64,000 nt of DNA from Shewanella mesophila (GTDB taxonomy: Bacteria; Pseudomonadota; Gammaproteobacteria; Enterobacterales; Shewanellaceae): NCBI RefSeq assembly GCF_019457515.1, contig NZ_CP080421.1:992001-1056000 (forward strand). Direction: 5' to 3'. A model generated the notes under the pieces. That model searched no databases. It saw only the letters and a list, made by a program, of their open reading frames with translations, and was not told where the DNA came from. This document shows positions 26,853 through 36,244 of the stretch, in pieces; the first letter of the stretch is position 1; each line of letters begins with the position of its first letter. Both the position numbers and the translations under genes were made by a program.

Positions 26853-27626
26853 TTGACCTATCGTGAACTGTTTCTTTTGTGTTCGCTAACTTGTCTGCCG
26901 TTAAGTGATGGCGTTGCGGGCGTACGAATACTCACCGAAGAGTGGGCTCCTATGAGCTTTCAGGAGCAGGGAGTCGCCAAAGGATATGGTGTGGAATTGG
27001 TCGAGTTATTGGCTAAACGGTTAAATGTAGACGCTAATATTGAGGTGCTACCTTGGGCTCGAGCTTATTCGATAGCCGCCTCTCATCCCGATGTGATGTT
27101 GTTTGCAACCTCTCTTAATGATGAGCGTCGTAAGCAGTTTGATTTTATTGGCCCCATAGCAACAAGCCGTATCTATATTTACGCTAAAGCCAGTGATGAT
27201 GTGCAGTTAGATGATATTTTACAAGTCGATCAACTCGGTAGTGTCGGGGTTTATAGGGGATCAATCGGAGAGTCTATTTTGATGCAAGTAGGGGTGAAAC
27301 ATCTCACCGTCGCGAGTTTTCCACAACAATCAGCGAAACAGTTGATGCACGGTCGAATCCGTTTTTGGTGTCAGGCCGATCTCTCCGTAAGCCAGTTATT
27401 AAATGAAGTCTCTATGGCAGAAAGCATGGTTAAGCCAGTGTTTGAACTTTCGAAAATTGATCTCTACCTCGGCTTCTCCAAGGGAACCTCTCCTCAAGTG
27501 GTTAATCAATGGTATGAGGCATTGAAAAAGCTGCAAAGTGAAGGTGGACTAGCGAAACTTTATCAGGTGTGGTTTCACCATTCTAATGCACCAACGCAAA
27601 TACACTTTATTGAGCGGCAAGATTAA
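26853..27626 (+). CDS. Periplasmic solute-binding protein, SBP_bac_3 type
   Basis: This 257-residue protein resembles the amino-acid-binding fold: VRILTEEWAPMSFQEQGVAKGYGVELVELLA near the start (residues ~24-54), LPWARAY, FDFIGPIATSRIYIYA, and a C-terminal YLGFSKGTS. A short signal peptide ends before GVAGV. TTG 26853 is the likely start, with GAAGGTGG 7 nt upstream. No ABC permease or ATPase gene is adjacent, so it is an orphan; in Shewanella such proteins may act as sensors and not as transporter parts. Ligand is unknown. Confidence 0.82.
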   Translation: MTYRELFLLCSLTCLPLSDGVAGVRILTEEWAPMSFQEQGVAKGYGVELVELLAKRLNVDANIEVLPWARAYSIAASHPDVMLFATSLNDERRKQFDFIGPIATSRIYIYAKASDDVQLDDILQVDQLGSVGVYRGSIGESILMQVGVKHLTVASFPQQSAKQLMHGRIRFWCQADLSVSQLLNEVSMAESMVKPVFELSKIDLYLGFSKGTSPQVVNQWYEALKKLQSEGGLAKLYQVWFHHSNAPTQIHFIERQD

Positions 27627-29563
27627 AGCGTATTTTGATCACTTAATATAGCGCAGTTGCGTCCTGCAGCTTTGGCGTTATATAAAGCCTTATCTGCTCG
27701 TTTCAACAACATATTAAAGCCATCATCATCATCAGTCTGAGTTGCAATCCCTGCACTGATAGTTAGTTTGAAATTAGGAGCAATGCCATCAAAATTACTA
27801 CTTTCTATCTTGGTGACCAGCCTTTGAGCTATACTCAGTGTTTGTTCTGCTGAAGTATTAGGTAAAATAATTAAAAACTCTTCCCCGCCTACACGGCCAA
27901 CTAAGTCTTGCTTTCGCATTAACGTATTACTGATATTAGCGAGTGCAACCAGAGCTTTATCACCTATGTCGTGACCGAGTTGATCATTGACTTTTTTAAA
28001 GTGATCGGCATCGAATAGAATTAAAGAGAGTGGATGGTCGGTGGATTCTTTCGACTTAAAGTAAGCTTCTCCCTTAAAGTAGGTTGAGCGTCGATTTGGC
28101 AGTTGTGTTAGGTGGTCTGTCGATGCTAATACTGAGAGAAGTTTAGATTTTTTTGATTGTTTATAGGATATTACAGACAAGAACACCATGATAATACCGG
28201 AAAGTATGCTCACTGCTAGCTGTAAATACTTATTTTGATTTAAAATAACTAGCTCATTTTCTTTTATCTTCTGTATCTCCAATAATTGCTTATTTTCTCG
28301 CTCAACTTTCTCCGTATTGAAGCGTGTGCGCATCTCTGTAGTGTGATTGCTTTGCCTAGTCGCATCTAGTGCTTGATGATTAGCAATATAATCTTGTAGT
28401 GCAGCCACTGCTTGTTGCCAATTTTGTTGTGATATAAAAGCCTCACTTTGCACAAGATATAGCTGCTCTAAACCTCTAGTATTTTTAATTTTGGTGAAAG
28501 CTGTTTCAGCTTCTTTAAGATATGCGTGTGCTTTTTCCATTTCGTGGTGATGAAGTGCTGCTTGGGCTTGAAAAAGACGCATAAAACTGTAACTCGCTCC
28601 GTCAGATGCGTTGATTATTTGAGTTGCCTCTGCAAGATATTCTTCCGCCTCTGCGACGCGATCTAGTTTTATTAATATTCCCGCAATATTAATGGCTTGA
28701 TAAGCGCTTGCGATATCATCTGACTTATTTTTCCAATAGTGGTAGCTTTGCAAGTATTTTTCTAATGCGGCGCTATTTTCTCCTAACTCTTCTAATGCGT
28801 AGGCTATTTCTGTTTTCATAAGATTGGCAGTGTCATTATCGCCTTGCTTACTAAATTGAATTTCCAGTTGTCGAAAGTATATTATCGCGGTTTGTGGATC
28901 GCCAAAGCGACGATAGCTGGTGGCAAGTTCGGTAAGATTATATTGTGCCCAGACCTTAAGATTAAGTGATTCATAAAGATGTTGAGCGGCAATGAAATCC
29001 TCTAAAGCCCCGGCGAAATTTCCTTGAAACGAATACATCGCGCCTCTTAATGAACGAGAATCTGCAATTAACCTTGGGGACTCGATAAGATAGGCCTGAT
29101 GAACAACGTCATTATATTCTTTAAGTGCGAGTTCAACTTTACCTATGATTTGATGCATATATGCTCTGCATAGTCTAAGATCGGTTGCTGTTTCAGTAGA
29201 TTTCGTGATCTGTTTTGACGCTAGCTTTAAGTTTACAAATTCGATTGCCGCTTCAATTGCTTTGTTATCGGTTAAGTCAAAGTCATTCCAACAAATTACA
29301 GTCTGTAACTTGAGATAATTTTCAGTGTCCTCTACTGAGATGTTTTTTTTCAGGTAGTTCAGGGTGACTTTTATTGTTTCAGAATCGGTTAGTTCACCAC
29401 TATCAAATACCTCAAAAGCCTCTTCAACGTTTTTGGGCTGAAAAGGAGCGGACTGAACAGGAGATGGAAGGCCGACAAGTAGCATACAGATACTCGCTAG
29501 CAAACCTAAACGCGTCGATGATGTTGAGATTATCATTATTATCATTATTATCATTGTTATCAT
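27623..29563 (-). CDS. Periplasmic TPR protein with GGDEF diguanylate cyclase
   Basis: The ~646-residue protein has the same layout as the enzyme at 4982-6811: signal peptide (ends VQSA), TPR-like helical region (~60-400), coiled segment, one membrane helix (~450-470) and a GGDEF domain with GGEEF and an intact RxxD inhibitory site (RKQD) five residues before it. It should be an active c-di-GMP synthase. The start is unusual: four in-frame ATGs lie in a 9-bp repeat (29528-29563), none with a well-spaced ribosome site, so the true N terminus is uncertain. It overlaps the end of the convergent binding-protein gene by 4 nt. Confidence 0.9.
   Translation of the reverse strand: MITMIIMIIMIISTSSTRLGLLASICMLLVGLPSPVQSAPFQPKNVEEAFEVFDSGELTDSETIKVTLNYLKKNISVEDTENYLKLQTVICWNDFDLTDNKAIEAAIEFVNLKLASKQITKSTETATDLRLCRAYMHQIIGKVELALKEYNDVVHQAYLIESPRLIADSRSLRGAMYSFQGNFAGALEDFIAAQHLYESLNLKVWAQYNLTELATSYRRFGDPQTAIIYFRQLEIQFSKQGDNDTANLMKTEIAYALEELGENSAALEKYLQSYHYWKNKSDDIASAYQAINIAGILIKLDRVAEAEEYLAEATQIINASDGASYSFMRLFQAQAALHHHEMEKAHAYLKEAETAFTKIKNTRGLEQLYLVQSEAFISQQNWQQAVAALQDYIANHQALDATRQSNHTTEMRTRFNTEKVERENKQLLEIQKIKENELVILNQNKYLQLAVSILSGIIMVFLSVISYKQSKKSKLLSVLASTDHLTQLPNRRSTYFKGEAYFKSKESTDHPLSLILFDADHFKKVNDQLGHDIGDKALVALANISNTLMRKQDLVGRVGGEEFLIILPNTSAEQTLSIAQRLVTKIESSNFDGIAPNFKLTISAGIATQTDDDDGFNMLLKRADKALYNAKAAGRNCAILSDQNTL
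29528..29563 (-). repeat. Four 9-bp tandem repeats carrying start codons
   Basis: On the minus strand the units are ATGATAACA, ATGATAATA, ATGATAATA and ATGATAATC. Each begins with an ATG in the frame of the diguanylate cyclase, giving MIT-MII-MII-MII. Confidence 0.9.
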
Positions 29564-29686
29564 TTTATTAGTTTGTTCACCCTGTAAAGTGACCTGTTAG
29601 CTATAGGATATATCATTTTTTCTGTAACTATATTATAAGGATGACACATTTTTTATAGTAAAAGTTTATTTTTTAAGCATGAAATC

Positions 29687-30428
29687 GGCTTTGTTTTCTA
29701 AATCGATTGAACTAAATCTGTAGCTAATGATCAGATCGACATCATTCATAGACTCATAAATCAACCGTGCCAAAGCCTCGCTATAAAACAACCAACTGGA
29801 AACCGTACAATCAAGCATTGGTTAACCGTGGCTCGCTGACCTTCTGGATTGATGAGGAAGCCATCTCCGCTTGGAAAGCCACAACTGAACTAGGCAAAAA
29901 AGGTCGGCCGTTTGTGTTTAGTGATTTAGCAATCACCACCGCACTCATGGTAAAGCGTAGTTTTTCTATGCCACTGCGAGCCCTGCATGGCTTTATCAAT
30001 TCCGTATTTAAACTGGTAAACGTGTCATTACTTTGCCCCATTACACTTGTATCAGCAAACGCGCTAAGACAGTTAACATCTCTTTTAAAACTAAGACTCG
30101 GGGCATCATTCAGCACTTAGCTATCGATGCTACAGGGCTAAAGGTCTATGGCGAAGGAGAGTAGAAAGTGAAGAAGCATGGTACGGATGGCAAGCGCCGA
30201 GTTTGGCGCAAACTGCATATTGCCGTTGACACTCATGCATCGGATAAAGCAGTTGCTCGGCGGGAGCTTGAGCATGAGAAATGACAATGCTCAAGTAGGG
30301 AAGCTTACGCCATGATCAAAGCATTAAAAAAACTGACTAGGCTAGGTATGCCTGAAACACAGTATCTTGACTAATACTTAAACAGTTGAGGAGGCTTTGT
30401 TTGTTGGTTCGATTTAGGAAACAAAGCC
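29687..30428 (+). mobile_element. Decayed IS5-family (IS903-like) insertion sequence
   Basis: Inverted ends begin GGCTTTGTTTTCTAAATCGA on the left (29687) and, read inward from 30428, GGCTTTGTTTCCTAAATCGA on the right. The flanks CATGAAATC (29678-29686) and CATAAAACC (30429-30437) match at 7 of 9, a decayed 9-bp target duplication as expected for the IS903 group. At 742 bp it is shorter than an intact ~1-kb element. It inserted between the diguanylate cyclase and a hypothetical gene. Confidence 0.85.
29767..30375 (+). pseudogene. IS5-family transposase remnant
   Basis: The N-terminal part (29767-~30025) reads PRYKTTNWKPYNQALVNRGS and GRPFVFSDLAITTALM, typical of IS903-like DDE transposases. 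A frameshift follows near 30025-30040. The middle then reads HLAIDATGLKVYGEGE, carrying the first catalytic Asp, then a stop and KKHGTDGKRRVWRKLHIAVD. Most of the catalytic C-terminal half is deleted, and only REAYAMIKALKKLTRLGMP remains. It cannot encode an active enzyme. Confidence 0.88.
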
Positions 30429-30543
30429 CATAAAACCCTTCTGGTAAATTATTTGATTGAATTTTTGCTTTTCATTTAGGGTGAAGGTATAACGTTCGTT
30501 TTTGCTGGTTTTTGCTAAATGATTATTGTGGAGTAAAAGTAAA

Positions 30544-30969
30544 TTGAATTCTGAATATAAGCAACGTGCCGAGATAGTGGCGTTCAATGTCTGCAACCAT
30601 GTTATTCCCATGGATAAGGTGCCAGCTAATTTGATGGAGGCCTACGCGAACCTGTTTAATGAATTACTGGAAGACAAAGACCAGAAGTTTATTGCAACGT
30701 GGAATGCGCTGCCATCAAGTGCGAGTGCACTATTACCTCAAGCAGACTTCCATGGTTTCTATATAGCAAATGCCTGGCTACAACTTAGCCGTGTTGCCCA
30801 AGACATTGCAGAATTAGCCGATAGTGATGAAGCGGTGGATGAGAATGAGTACAACAATATCTTTACTCGTTTATCGGATGCATCGCTTAAAGAAAGCGCT
30901 AAAAAACTGAAAAAGGCGCGCACAGATAGAGCATTGCTTAACAGCATAAAGAGTGTCATAGCGGGATAG
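30544..30969 (+). CDS. Hypothetical helical protein
   Basis: The 141-residue soluble, almost wholly helical protein is not recognised. It has no signal peptide or membrane segment; the C-terminal third is rich in Lys and Asp/Glu. TTG 30544 is preferred because GGAG sits ~10 nt upstream (30530-30533); a TTG at 30526 is also in frame. It is followed by an 11-bp hairpin and by convergent rsuA. Codon use looks like its neighbours. Confidence 0.65.
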   Translation: MNSEYKQRAEIVAFNVCNHVIPMDKVPANLMEAYANLFNELLEDKDQKFIATWNALPSSASALLPQADFHGFYIANAWLQLSRVAQDIAELADSDEAVDENEYNNIFTRLSDASLKESAKKLKKARTDRALLNSIKSVIAG

Positions 30970-30973
30970 AAAA

Positions 30974-31000
30974 TGAGCCATGGGCGTGACCCATGGCTCA
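30974..31000. terminator. Hairpin between the hypothetical gene and rsuA
   Basis: An 11-bp perfect stem (TGAGCCATGGG with complement at 30990-31000) with a five-base loop lies between convergent genes. No T-run follows on either strand. Confidence 0.55.
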
Positions 31001-31022
31001 ACGAGTATTATTTACATGCGTG

Positions 31023-31712
31023 TTATATCGACTTAATCTCTTTGTCGGTAAGATAGCGCCATTCTCCTGGTGCTAAGTGCTTATCTAGCTCAATCTTCCC
31101 TACACATTCACGATGTAGTCCAACCACCTTGTTACCCACGCCTGCGAACATACGTTTGACCTGGTGATATTTACCTTCGGTTATCGTTAACCTCGCTTGA
31201 TGGCTGTCAATTATTTCAAGCTGGGCTGGTTTGGTTAACCCATCTTCACTTCTCAGTTCAATGCCTTGGGTGAACTGCTCAATAAGCTCCTCAGAGAGTG
31301 GATCGGCGACTTGAACTAAATAACGTTTACCACACTCCTTTTTTGGCGAGGTTATTTTGTGCGACCACTGGCCGTCATTGGTAATGAGTACTAAACCCGT
31401 GGTGTCGACATCCAGTCGCCCTGCTATATGCAAATCTTCAGTTTTAGCGATATCGAGCAATCCTAAAACCGAAGGGTACTCTTCGTCGATAGTGGAGCAG
31501 ATGGTGTCAATAGGTTTGTTTAGCATGATAAACCTAGGCCCAATGATGGTGAGTAATTCGCCATTTAAGTGAATTTGATGGCTTTGCTCTACCTTGAAAC
31601 TGGAATTTTTAACGACGACACCATCGCAGGTTACATCGCCTCGATGAAGCGCTTTTTTGGCTAACGATCGTGTTAATGAGGTGGACTCGCAGATAAATTT
31701 GTCTAAACGCAC
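31023..31712 (-). CDS. rsuA: 16S rRNA pseudouridine(516) synthase RsuA
   Basis: The 229-residue protein has an N-terminal S4 RNA-binding domain (MRLDKFICE, then RGDVTCDGVVV) and a catalytic domain with AGRLDVDTTGLVL, whose Asp is the conserved nucleophile, followed by DGQWSHKITSP and EGKYHQVKRMF. It isomerises one uridine in 16S rRNA. Close match in length and motifs to E. coli RsuA (231 residues). GTG 31712 is the start. Confidence 0.95.
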   Translation of the reverse strand: MRLDKFICESTSLTRSLAKKALHRGDVTCDGVVVKNSSFKVEQSHQIHLNGELLTIIGPRFIMLNKPIDTICSTIDEEYPSVLGLLDIAKTEDLHIAGRLDVDTTGLVLITNDGQWSHKITSPKKECGKRYLVQVADPLSEELIEQFTQGIELRSEDGLTKPAQLEIIDSHQARLTITEGKYHQVKRMFAGVGNKVVGLHRECVGKIELDKHLAPGEWRYLTDKEIKSI

Positions 31713-32099
31713 AATTTTGTAGCCTATAAAATCATAATAGCCACCATTATGAAGTGAGACTAGGTAAAGAGAAAGATCTAGAATGGCAAATAGGCAAATC
31801 GTTTAACCGCGCCGATAAAATGAGGCGGTGAGAAGATCCCAATTCAATCTAGGGTTTTATATTGAGTCATTTACCGCGGCTTGAATACGCCTTTTTTGAT
31901 GGGGCGTGGGTTAGGAAACCTTTACTTACATATGAAGCGGGTAATTATTGCGATCAATTGCACGGGAAACTTGTTCACATTGGTGTAAAGCTATTAACAT
32001 ACGTATCTTAAAACCGTTTTAGCACCACTTTGGCTTTGCGATCTCAGTAATGCTGCTGCATAAAACAATAAATTAAATAAGCATCAAAAAGGAATTAAC
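31713..32099. other. Intergenic region between rsuA and the M13 peptidase
   Basis: A 387-base divergent promoter region. AAAAAGGA serves the peptidase start. No further gene, RNA or clear operator was recognised. Confidence 0.45.
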
Positions 32100-34184
32100 A
32101 TGAAGAAAGTTCTTGTTGGGGGCTTATGCGCCTCTCTTATTGTGGGGCTTAGCGCTTGTAACAGTGATCAAGCTGAAGTTAACGCGCCAGAAACCGTTAA
32201 ATCAGAAGCCGCTGTGGCTGTAGAAAAAGCACTGAATTCAGGCATCGACTTTGCTAACTTTGATAAGTCAATTCGCCCACAAGACGATTTTTATTCATAT
32301 ATTAACGGTACTTGGGTTAAAAACACCGAGATCCCAGGCGATCGCACCAGTACTGGCGCATTCTATGACTTACGTGAAAAGTCACGTGATGATGTTAAAG
32401 CCATTATTGAAGAAGTTGCAGCCACACCTAACCTAACTCCTGGTAGTGATGAACAAAAGGTCGCCGACCTGTATCGTTCATTTATGGATACAGATACCCT
32501 AAACAGCCTAGGTATTAAGCCAATTCAAGGCGAGTTAGACAAAATTGCAGCGCTTAAAAATAAAGATGAGTTAGTTGAGTATTTTGCTCACAGCCAAGTG
32601 ATAGGTGGTGGTACGCCACTGGCATTCTATATCGATATCGATGCTAAAAACTCGAGCCGTTATGCGACTCATCTTTGGCAGTATGGCTTAAGTTTACCTG
32701 AGAAAGATTACTATTTTAACGACGCAGAGCGTTTCGTTAATATTCGCAAAGCATTCGTTGAGCATATCGAGAAGATGTTTACGCTTGCTGGGCTTGCCAA
32801 TCCTAAGGCAAGCGCAGAGCAGATACTCGCCTTAGAAACTGCGATTGCTAGCCGTCACTGGGATGTTGTAGAAACCCGTGACAGCACTAAGACTTATAAT
32901 CTATATCCAGTTGCGGATCTTGCAACATTGGCCCCAGATGTTAACTGGAATGGCTACCTTAAGGTGTTAGGTGCAGATAAGCAGACCGACATTATCGTTA
33001 ACCAACCTAGCTTCATAGAAGGTTTTAACGAAGTTCTTAAAGCCAATGATCTATCAACTTGGCAAACTTACATGACTTGGCAGACGCTGACTCACTTCGC
33101 TGGCAATTTAAGTGCCGATTTAGACAGAGAGAACTTTGAGTTTTTCTCTAAGACGCTAAATGGTCAAGCCGAGCAACAACCTCGTTGGAAGCGTGGCGTG
33201 GGCGCGGTGAACTCTGTATTGGGTGAAGTGGTTGGTAAGGTTTATGTTAAGCGTCATTTTACTCCTGAAGCTAAAAAGCGTATGCAGGCATTGGTTGAGA
33301 ACCTTCGCGGTGCTTATGGCGAGAGTATCGAAAACCTGTCGTGGATGAGCCCTGATACTAAAGTGGCAGCTAAAGATAAGCTTGCTAAGTTCGATCCAAA
33401 AATCGGTTATCCAGATCGCTGGGAAGATTACAGCAAATTGACCATCAAGGGTGACGATCTAGTGGGTAATAGTATTCGTGCTAGTGAACTTAGTCATGAG
33501 AAAGAGCTTGAAAAACTAGGCTCGCCAATTCGTAAGTGGGAATGGCATATGACACCACAGACGGTGAATGCTTATTACAACCCAACCATGAATGAAATTG
33601 TATTCCCAGCGGCTATCTTGCAACCTCCGTTCTTTAACATGGAGGCTGATGATGCAGTCAATTACGGCGGTATTGGTGCCGTGATTGGTCACGAAATGGG
33701 CCACGGTTTCGATGACCAAGGCGCTAAGTTTGACGGCGAAGGCAATATGCGTGATTGGTGGACTGAACAAGACTTAAAAGAGTTCGCTGTACGTGGTAAG
33801 GCTTTGGTTGAACAGTATAATAACTATGCTGTATTTGATGACTTAAACGTTAACGGTGAGCTGACGCTTGGCGAAAACATCGGCGATCTTTCTGGTGTGA
33901 CGATTGCTTACAAAGCTTATAAGATGTCACTCAATGGCAAAGAAGCACCGGTTATCGACGGTCTTACTGGTGATGAGCGTTTCTTCATCGGCTTTACTCA
34001 GATCTGGCGCGCTAAGATCAAAGAGGAATCAATGCGTAACCGCGTGGCGACTGACCCACATTCGCCTGCGAAATTCCGTTCATTGGGTGCATTATCCAAT
34101 ATGCCAGAGTTTTACACTACGTTTGACGTGAAAGAGGGCGATGCTATGTATATCGCACCTGAGAAACGCGTGAAAATTTGGTAA
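32100..34184 (+). CDS. pepO: M13-family zinc metallopeptidase lipoprotein (PepO/neprilysin-like)
   Basis: The 694-residue enzyme has a lipoprotein signal with lipobox LSAC (Cys20), so it is anchored in the envelope. The M13 N-terminal domain begins IRPQDDFYSYINGTWV. The catalytic centre is VIGHEMGHGFDDQG (HExxH) with the third zinc ligand Glu in LGENIGDLSG, and NAYYNPTMNEIVFPA precedes it, as in neprilysins. It degrades oligopeptides in the periplasm. AAAAAGGA precedes the ATG and a strong terminator follows, so it is monocistronic. Confidence 0.95.
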   Translation: MKKVLVGGLCASLIVGLSACNSDQAEVNAPETVKSEAAVAVEKALNSGIDFANFDKSIRPQDDFYSYINGTWVKNTEIPGDRTSTGAFYDLREKSRDDVKAIIEEVAATPNLTPGSDEQKVADLYRSFMDTDTLNSLGIKPIQGELDKIAALKNKDELVEYFAHSQVIGGGTPLAFYIDIDAKNSSRYATHLWQYGLSLPEKDYYFNDAERFVNIRKAFVEHIEKMFTLAGLANPKASAEQILALETAIASRHWDVVETRDSTKTYNLYPVADLATLAPDVNWNGYLKVLGADKQTDIIVNQPSFIEGFNEVLKANDLSTWQTYMTWQTLTHFAGNLSADLDRENFEFFSKTLNGQAEQQPRWKRGVGAVNSVLGEVVGKVYVKRHFTPEAKKRMQALVENLRGAYGESIENLSWMSPDTKVAAKDKLAKFDPKIGYPDRWEDYSKLTIKGDDLVGNSIRASELSHEKELEKLGSPIRKWEWHMTPQTVNAYYNPTMNEIVFPAAILQPPFFNMEADDAVNYGGIGAVIGHEMGHGFDDQGAKFDGEGNMRDWWTEQDLKEFAVRGKALVEQYNNYAVFDDLNVNGELTLGENIGDLSGVTIAYKAYKMSLNGKEAPVIDGLTGDERFFIGFTQIWRAKIKEESMRNRVATDPHSPAKFRSLGALSNMPEFYTTFDVKEGDAMYIAPEKRVKIW

Positions 34185-34204
34185 AAAGATTTTGATTTTA
34201 TTAT

Positions 34205-34233
34205 AAAAAGAGCGCAAGTTGCGCTCTTTTTTT
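34205..34233 (+). terminator. Rho-independent terminator of the M13 peptidase gene
   Basis: An AAAAGAGCGCAA arm pairs with TTGCGCTCTTTT; a run of seven T closes it. Confidence 0.88.
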
Positions 34234-34348
34234 ATGGGCTGTTATCAAGGGTTTTAGATGAACAATGTTTCACTTTCTATTCAGGGTTGGTTAAGTGATG
34301 AGGGGCTAGATTAGAAGCATAAGGTTAGGGATGTTACCGAGGATGGTT

Positions 34349-35128
34349 ATGAATAGATTATTTCGCACCTTTTTTATCTTTTTGTTATTGCTGTCGACCC
34401 GCAGTAGCTTCGCGACGAGTTATGATGCCCAGGCGGAAAGAACTGAATCCCGTAGCAATTTCGCATTTAAGCAATCTTTTTCAAAAAACCTCGATGGCCT
34501 TATCGCCATCTCCACCACTGCATCTTCGCCCGTTCGCCAAACCAGTAGTAATTTAGATAAGCTTTATTCTCAGGCCAATGATGCACAGTCTGAGTTAAGC
34601 CAATTGCTCGCCTCGCTTAATGGTGCTGAGCATTGCGAGCTTATCGTGCCAGAAATTAAAAGTTATCAGCGAGCAGCACAAAAGGTCGAATCCAAATTCG
34701 ATGGTGATGCGAGTCAAATCACAGATTTGGCTAGAGCCAGCTTAGTGGCTGATGATATTCATAATCTGATGACCGCATATGAAGACCTCAGTCAGCAGGC
34801 TAAAATTGTTCAAGTGAAGAACCGTTTTGCTGCACCTAAAGCCTCTGGATACCGCGATTTAAACCTATTAGTAAAACTACCGCAAACAGGAATGATTGTC
34901 GAAGTTCAGCTTCATCTTAAGGCTATTTCTGAGATTAAAAATGGTGAAGAGCATCAAGTTTATGAAGCGGTGCAAGCTATAGAAGCGATTGCCAAACAAC
35001 AAGATAGGCATCTTAGTGACATTGAGGTGGCAAAAATTACCCAATTGCGCCAGCAATCGCACAAGCTTTATCATAAAGCATGGCTTAACTATAAACGCTT
35101 GGATAATGCGAGTTTAATCGCGGCCTAA
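34349..35128 (+). CDS. Exported RelA/SpoT-fold protein
   Basis: The 259-residue protein has a clear signal peptide (MNRLFRTFFIFLLLLSTRSSFA), a helical middle and a RelA/SpoT nucleotidyltransferase-like domain (~100-200). Conserved synthetase positions seen are Asp126 (TDLARASLV), Lys164 and Tyr168 (APKASGYRDLN) and Glu185 (VEVQLH). The His usually after the Tyr motif (YxSxH) is Asn here. Family members pyrophosphorylate GDP/GTP or, in toxin branches, other nucleotides or RNA; export is unusual for a cytosolic alarmone enzyme. Start ATG 34349 has GAGG at the right distance, better than ATG 34331. An SMI1/KNR4 gene follows 108 nt later. Confidence 0.82.
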   Translation: MNRLFRTFFIFLLLLSTRSSFATSYDAQAERTESRSNFAFKQSFSKNLDGLIAISTTASSPVRQTSSNLDKLYSQANDAQSELSQLLASLNGAEHCELIVPEIKSYQRAAQKVESKFDGDASQITDLARASLVADDIHNLMTAYEDLSQQAKIVQVKNRFAAPKASGYRDLNLLVKLPQTGMIVEVQLHLKAISEIKNGEEHQVYEAVQAIEAIAKQQDRHLSDIEVAKITQLRQQSHKLYHKAWLNYKRLDNASLIAA

Positions 35129-35236
35129 TTTTTGACACTGGGCTCTTGGTTTACATGGACGTTCAAATTGGATTAACAAATTCAATCCAAAGCGATTATA
35201 CTTGCCGCCATTAGCCCGATAATTAGCGAATTACAG

Positions 35237-35638
35237 ATGCACGATCTTATTGAGCAGCTACAGGATTTAAGTGAAACCGTTCCTGTGCCATTAGAACTAC
35301 CAACGTTTGAACAACTTGTAGAAGTCGAAGAACAGATCCTCATCGGTCTTCCATCAGAGCTGAAAGAGTATTTGTTATACGCCAGTGATGTTGTTCATGG
35401 CACGCTTGAGCCTGTAACCGCCAGTGACCCCCATTCACACACTTATCTGCCGGAAGTGACCTCTTATGCTTGGTCAATCGGCATGCCAAGAGAGTACATT
35501 GCTATTTGTCAGCAAGGGGATAGTTTTTACTGTATCGACCAAGAAGGTCAGGTAATGCTATGGCGTGACGATGAGCTTGATGAAGAGTGCTGGGAGTCAT
35601 TCTGGCAATGGGCTGAAGAGGTCTGGATCAACGCCTAA
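35237..35638 (+). CDS. SMI1/KNR4 (SUKH) family protein
   Basis: The 133-residue acidic soluble protein shows the SUKH pattern: FEQLVEVEEQILIGLPSELKEYLL at the start (about residues 23-46), and FYCIDQEGQVMLWRDDEL with a Trp-rich end (ESFWQWAEEVW). SUKH proteins are frequent immunity proteins of polymorphic toxins but also occur as housekeeping proteins. Its neighbours are an exported RelA/SpoT-fold protein and a helix-turn-helix protein, which makes an immunity role thinkable. The ribosome site is weak. Confidence 0.8.
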   Translation: MHDLIEQLQDLSETVPVPLELPTFEQLVEVEEQILIGLPSELKEYLLYASDVVHGTLEPVTASDPHSHTYLPEVTSYAWSIGMPREYIAICQQGDSFYCIDQEGQVMLWRDDELDEECWESFWQWAEEVWINA

Positions 35639-35685
35639 AGATAAGCGTTAAATCATAAGAATTAATCTCGATTTTGGAAAATACA

Positions 35686-36186
35686 ATGTCAAAGAAAGCA
35701 GAATTAAATGCGATTGAAATTAAATATCTTCGCCACTCATTAGGTTTAAGCGCAGCGCAAGTTGCTGAGCTGTCAAAAGCGAGTGAAGAACAAGTTCTTG
35801 CTTGGGAAGCGGGCGAAGCTGAGGTATCAGGGCTGGCAGCAAAGAAGCTACTCGAGCTAGATGAAACGATTGAGATGCAAGTACTTAATACCTGTGATGG
35901 TATTGAAGAGTTATTTAGCAAAGAGCCCAAGCGTACCCTGAGCTTTGTTGTTTACCCGACTCAAGCAATTTACACCGCTTATAACCCAGAGTTCTTGAGC
36001 GCGTTACCCTTAACCGAGTTGTACAACACTGCCGCATGGCGGATTAAGAAAGAGTGTAAATTAGTGCTCGAAGTAGATGTCACCTTAGTAGCGTTAGATG
36101 TTGAAGCCTATAAAGCGTACCGTGAAACGTCTGGGTTAAAAGAGAGCCGCGAAAGCCGCGCAAAATGGGCGGCGACTCAGCTTTAA
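35686..36186 (+). CDS. Helix-turn-helix-like hypothetical protein
   Basis: The 166-residue protein begins [18 protein letters not shown]. Residues ~8-50 look like an XRE/YdiL-type helix-turn-helix ([23 protein letters not shown]), and the rest is a mixed alpha/beta domain ([20 protein letters not shown]). It may be a small regulator; Shewanella homologues are, as I recall, labelled DUF4447. ATG 35686 is preferred over TTG 35674. It lies 47 nt after the SUKH gene and shares its strand, so they could be co-transcribed. A terminator follows. Confidence 0.65.
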   Translation: MSKKAELNAIEIKYLRHSLGLSAAQVAELSKASEEQVLAWEAGEAEVSGLAAKKLLELDETIEMQVLNTCDGIEELFSKEPKRTLSFVVYPTQAIYTAYNPEFLSALPLTELYNTAAWRIKKECKLVLEVDVTLVALDVEAYKAYRETSGLKESRESRAKWAATQL

Positions 36187-36215
36187 TGCCGAGATAATTC
36201 AATCTATCTATCAAT

Positions 36216-36244
36216 AAAAAGGAAGTCTACGGCTTCCTTTTTTG
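36216..36244 (+). terminator. Rho-independent terminator
   Basis: AAAAAGGAAG and CTTCCTTTTTTT pair across a seven-base loop after the helix-turn-helix gene. Confidence 0.8.

Noticed and set aside
29528..29563. Classical on/off phase variation by the start-codon repeat
   Set aside because: The unit is 9 bp, so changes in copy number cannot shift the frame.
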